Shown here in pieces: positions 5,485 through 5,717 of a stretch of DNA of 5,717 nucleotides (position 1 is the first letter of the stretch; every line of letters begins with the position of its first letter). The stretch spans positions 1 to 5,717 of the forward strand of contig CAKZKV010000306.1 in NCBI GenBank assembly GCA_937124505.1, read 5' to 3'. Below the pieces are notes generated by a model. It was given only the letters and a program-made list of their open reading frames with translations, was not told the DNA's origin and did no database searches. The position numbers and the translations under genes are program-made. Origin of the DNA: an uncultured Alphaproteobacteria bacterium (GTDB taxonomy: Bacteria; Pseudomonadota; Alphaproteobacteria; Micavibrionales; Micavibrionaceae).

Positions 5485-5717
5485 CTATTCCACCGCCTGT
5501 TTGGTTTTGACCTGAAGCGCCTCAATCTCCGATAAGAAATCATTGAAATCATCCGGCGCCCTGAAATCCTTATACACACTGGCGAAACGGATGTAGCCGA
5601 TAATATCCAGCTGCGTCAGCGCCTTCATGACCAGTTCGCCGATTTTGGTTGTCGGTATTTCCTGTTCTCCCATCGTTTCCAACTGGCGCACAATCGAGTT
5701 TGCGACCTGCTCAATCT
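5485..5717 (-). CDS. nrdR: Transcriptional repressor NrdR (partial, N-terminus beyond right edge)
   Basis: The last 76 codons of NrdR are present; the N-terminal zinc ribbon and the start lie past the right edge. NrdR is a nucleotide-sensing repressor of ribonucleotide reductase genes, using a zinc finger to bind NrdR boxes and an ATP-cone domain to sense ATP and dATP. What is visible is the second half of the ATP cone: IEQVANSIVRQLETMGEQEI, then TTKIGELVMKALTQLD, the family signature YIRFASVYKDF, and a short C-terminal helix ending in TKQAVE. nrdR is very commonly placed just before ribD in proteobacteria, and here it precedes ribA and ribD by short gaps. No NrdR box is recognised in the window, so its targets are probably elsewhere. 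Confidence 0.95.
   Translation of the reverse strand, partial: IEQVANSIVRQLETMGEQEIPTTKIGELVMKALTQLDIIGYIRFASVYKDFRAPDDFNDFLSEIEALQVKTKQAVE

Overview
The window is a compact stretch of housekeeping genes from an alphaproteobacterium. The assignment rests on three things: a divergent bamE / ubiquinol-cytochrome c chaperone / DUF177 block, an nrdR-rib-nusB block, and protein sequences typical of the class. I cannot name the genus. I see no mobile element, CRISPR array, tRNA, rRNA or clear sign of horizontal transfer, and no previously undescribed system.

Layout from right to left, following the minus-strand genes in their direction of transcription: the 3' end of nrdR (cut by the right edge), ribA (GTP cyclohydrolase II), ribD (deaminase/reductase), ribE (riboflavin synthase) and nusB are packed with short gaps or overlaps and look like one operon. 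After an 89-bp AT-rich, palindrome-bearing gap comes a small membrane-anchored FliL-family protein, and then ppa (inorganic pyrophosphatase), which has its own good ribosome binding site and a possible promoter. ppa ends tail-to-tail with the only plus-strand gene, bamE. A strong hairpin sits between the two stop codons. bamE is divergent from a minus-strand pair: a CBP3-like ubiquinol-cytochrome c chaperone, whose stop overlaps the start of a DUF177/YceD gene that runs off the left edge. The 85-bp divergent gap holds a 12-bp perfect palindrome overlapping a candidate bamE promoter.

Functionally, RibA, RibD and RibE cover the first, second/third and last steps of riboflavin synthesis. The usual partners RibB (dihydroxybutanone phosphate synthase) and RibH (lumazine synthase) are not here. 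In many alphaproteobacteria ribH, often with ribBA, lies between ribE and nusB, but here only 52 bp separate those two genes. This altered rib layout is the most notable point. The FliL-like gene between nusB and ppa, away from any visible flagellar gene, is the other. All remaining genes are ordinary members of their families with intact key residues.
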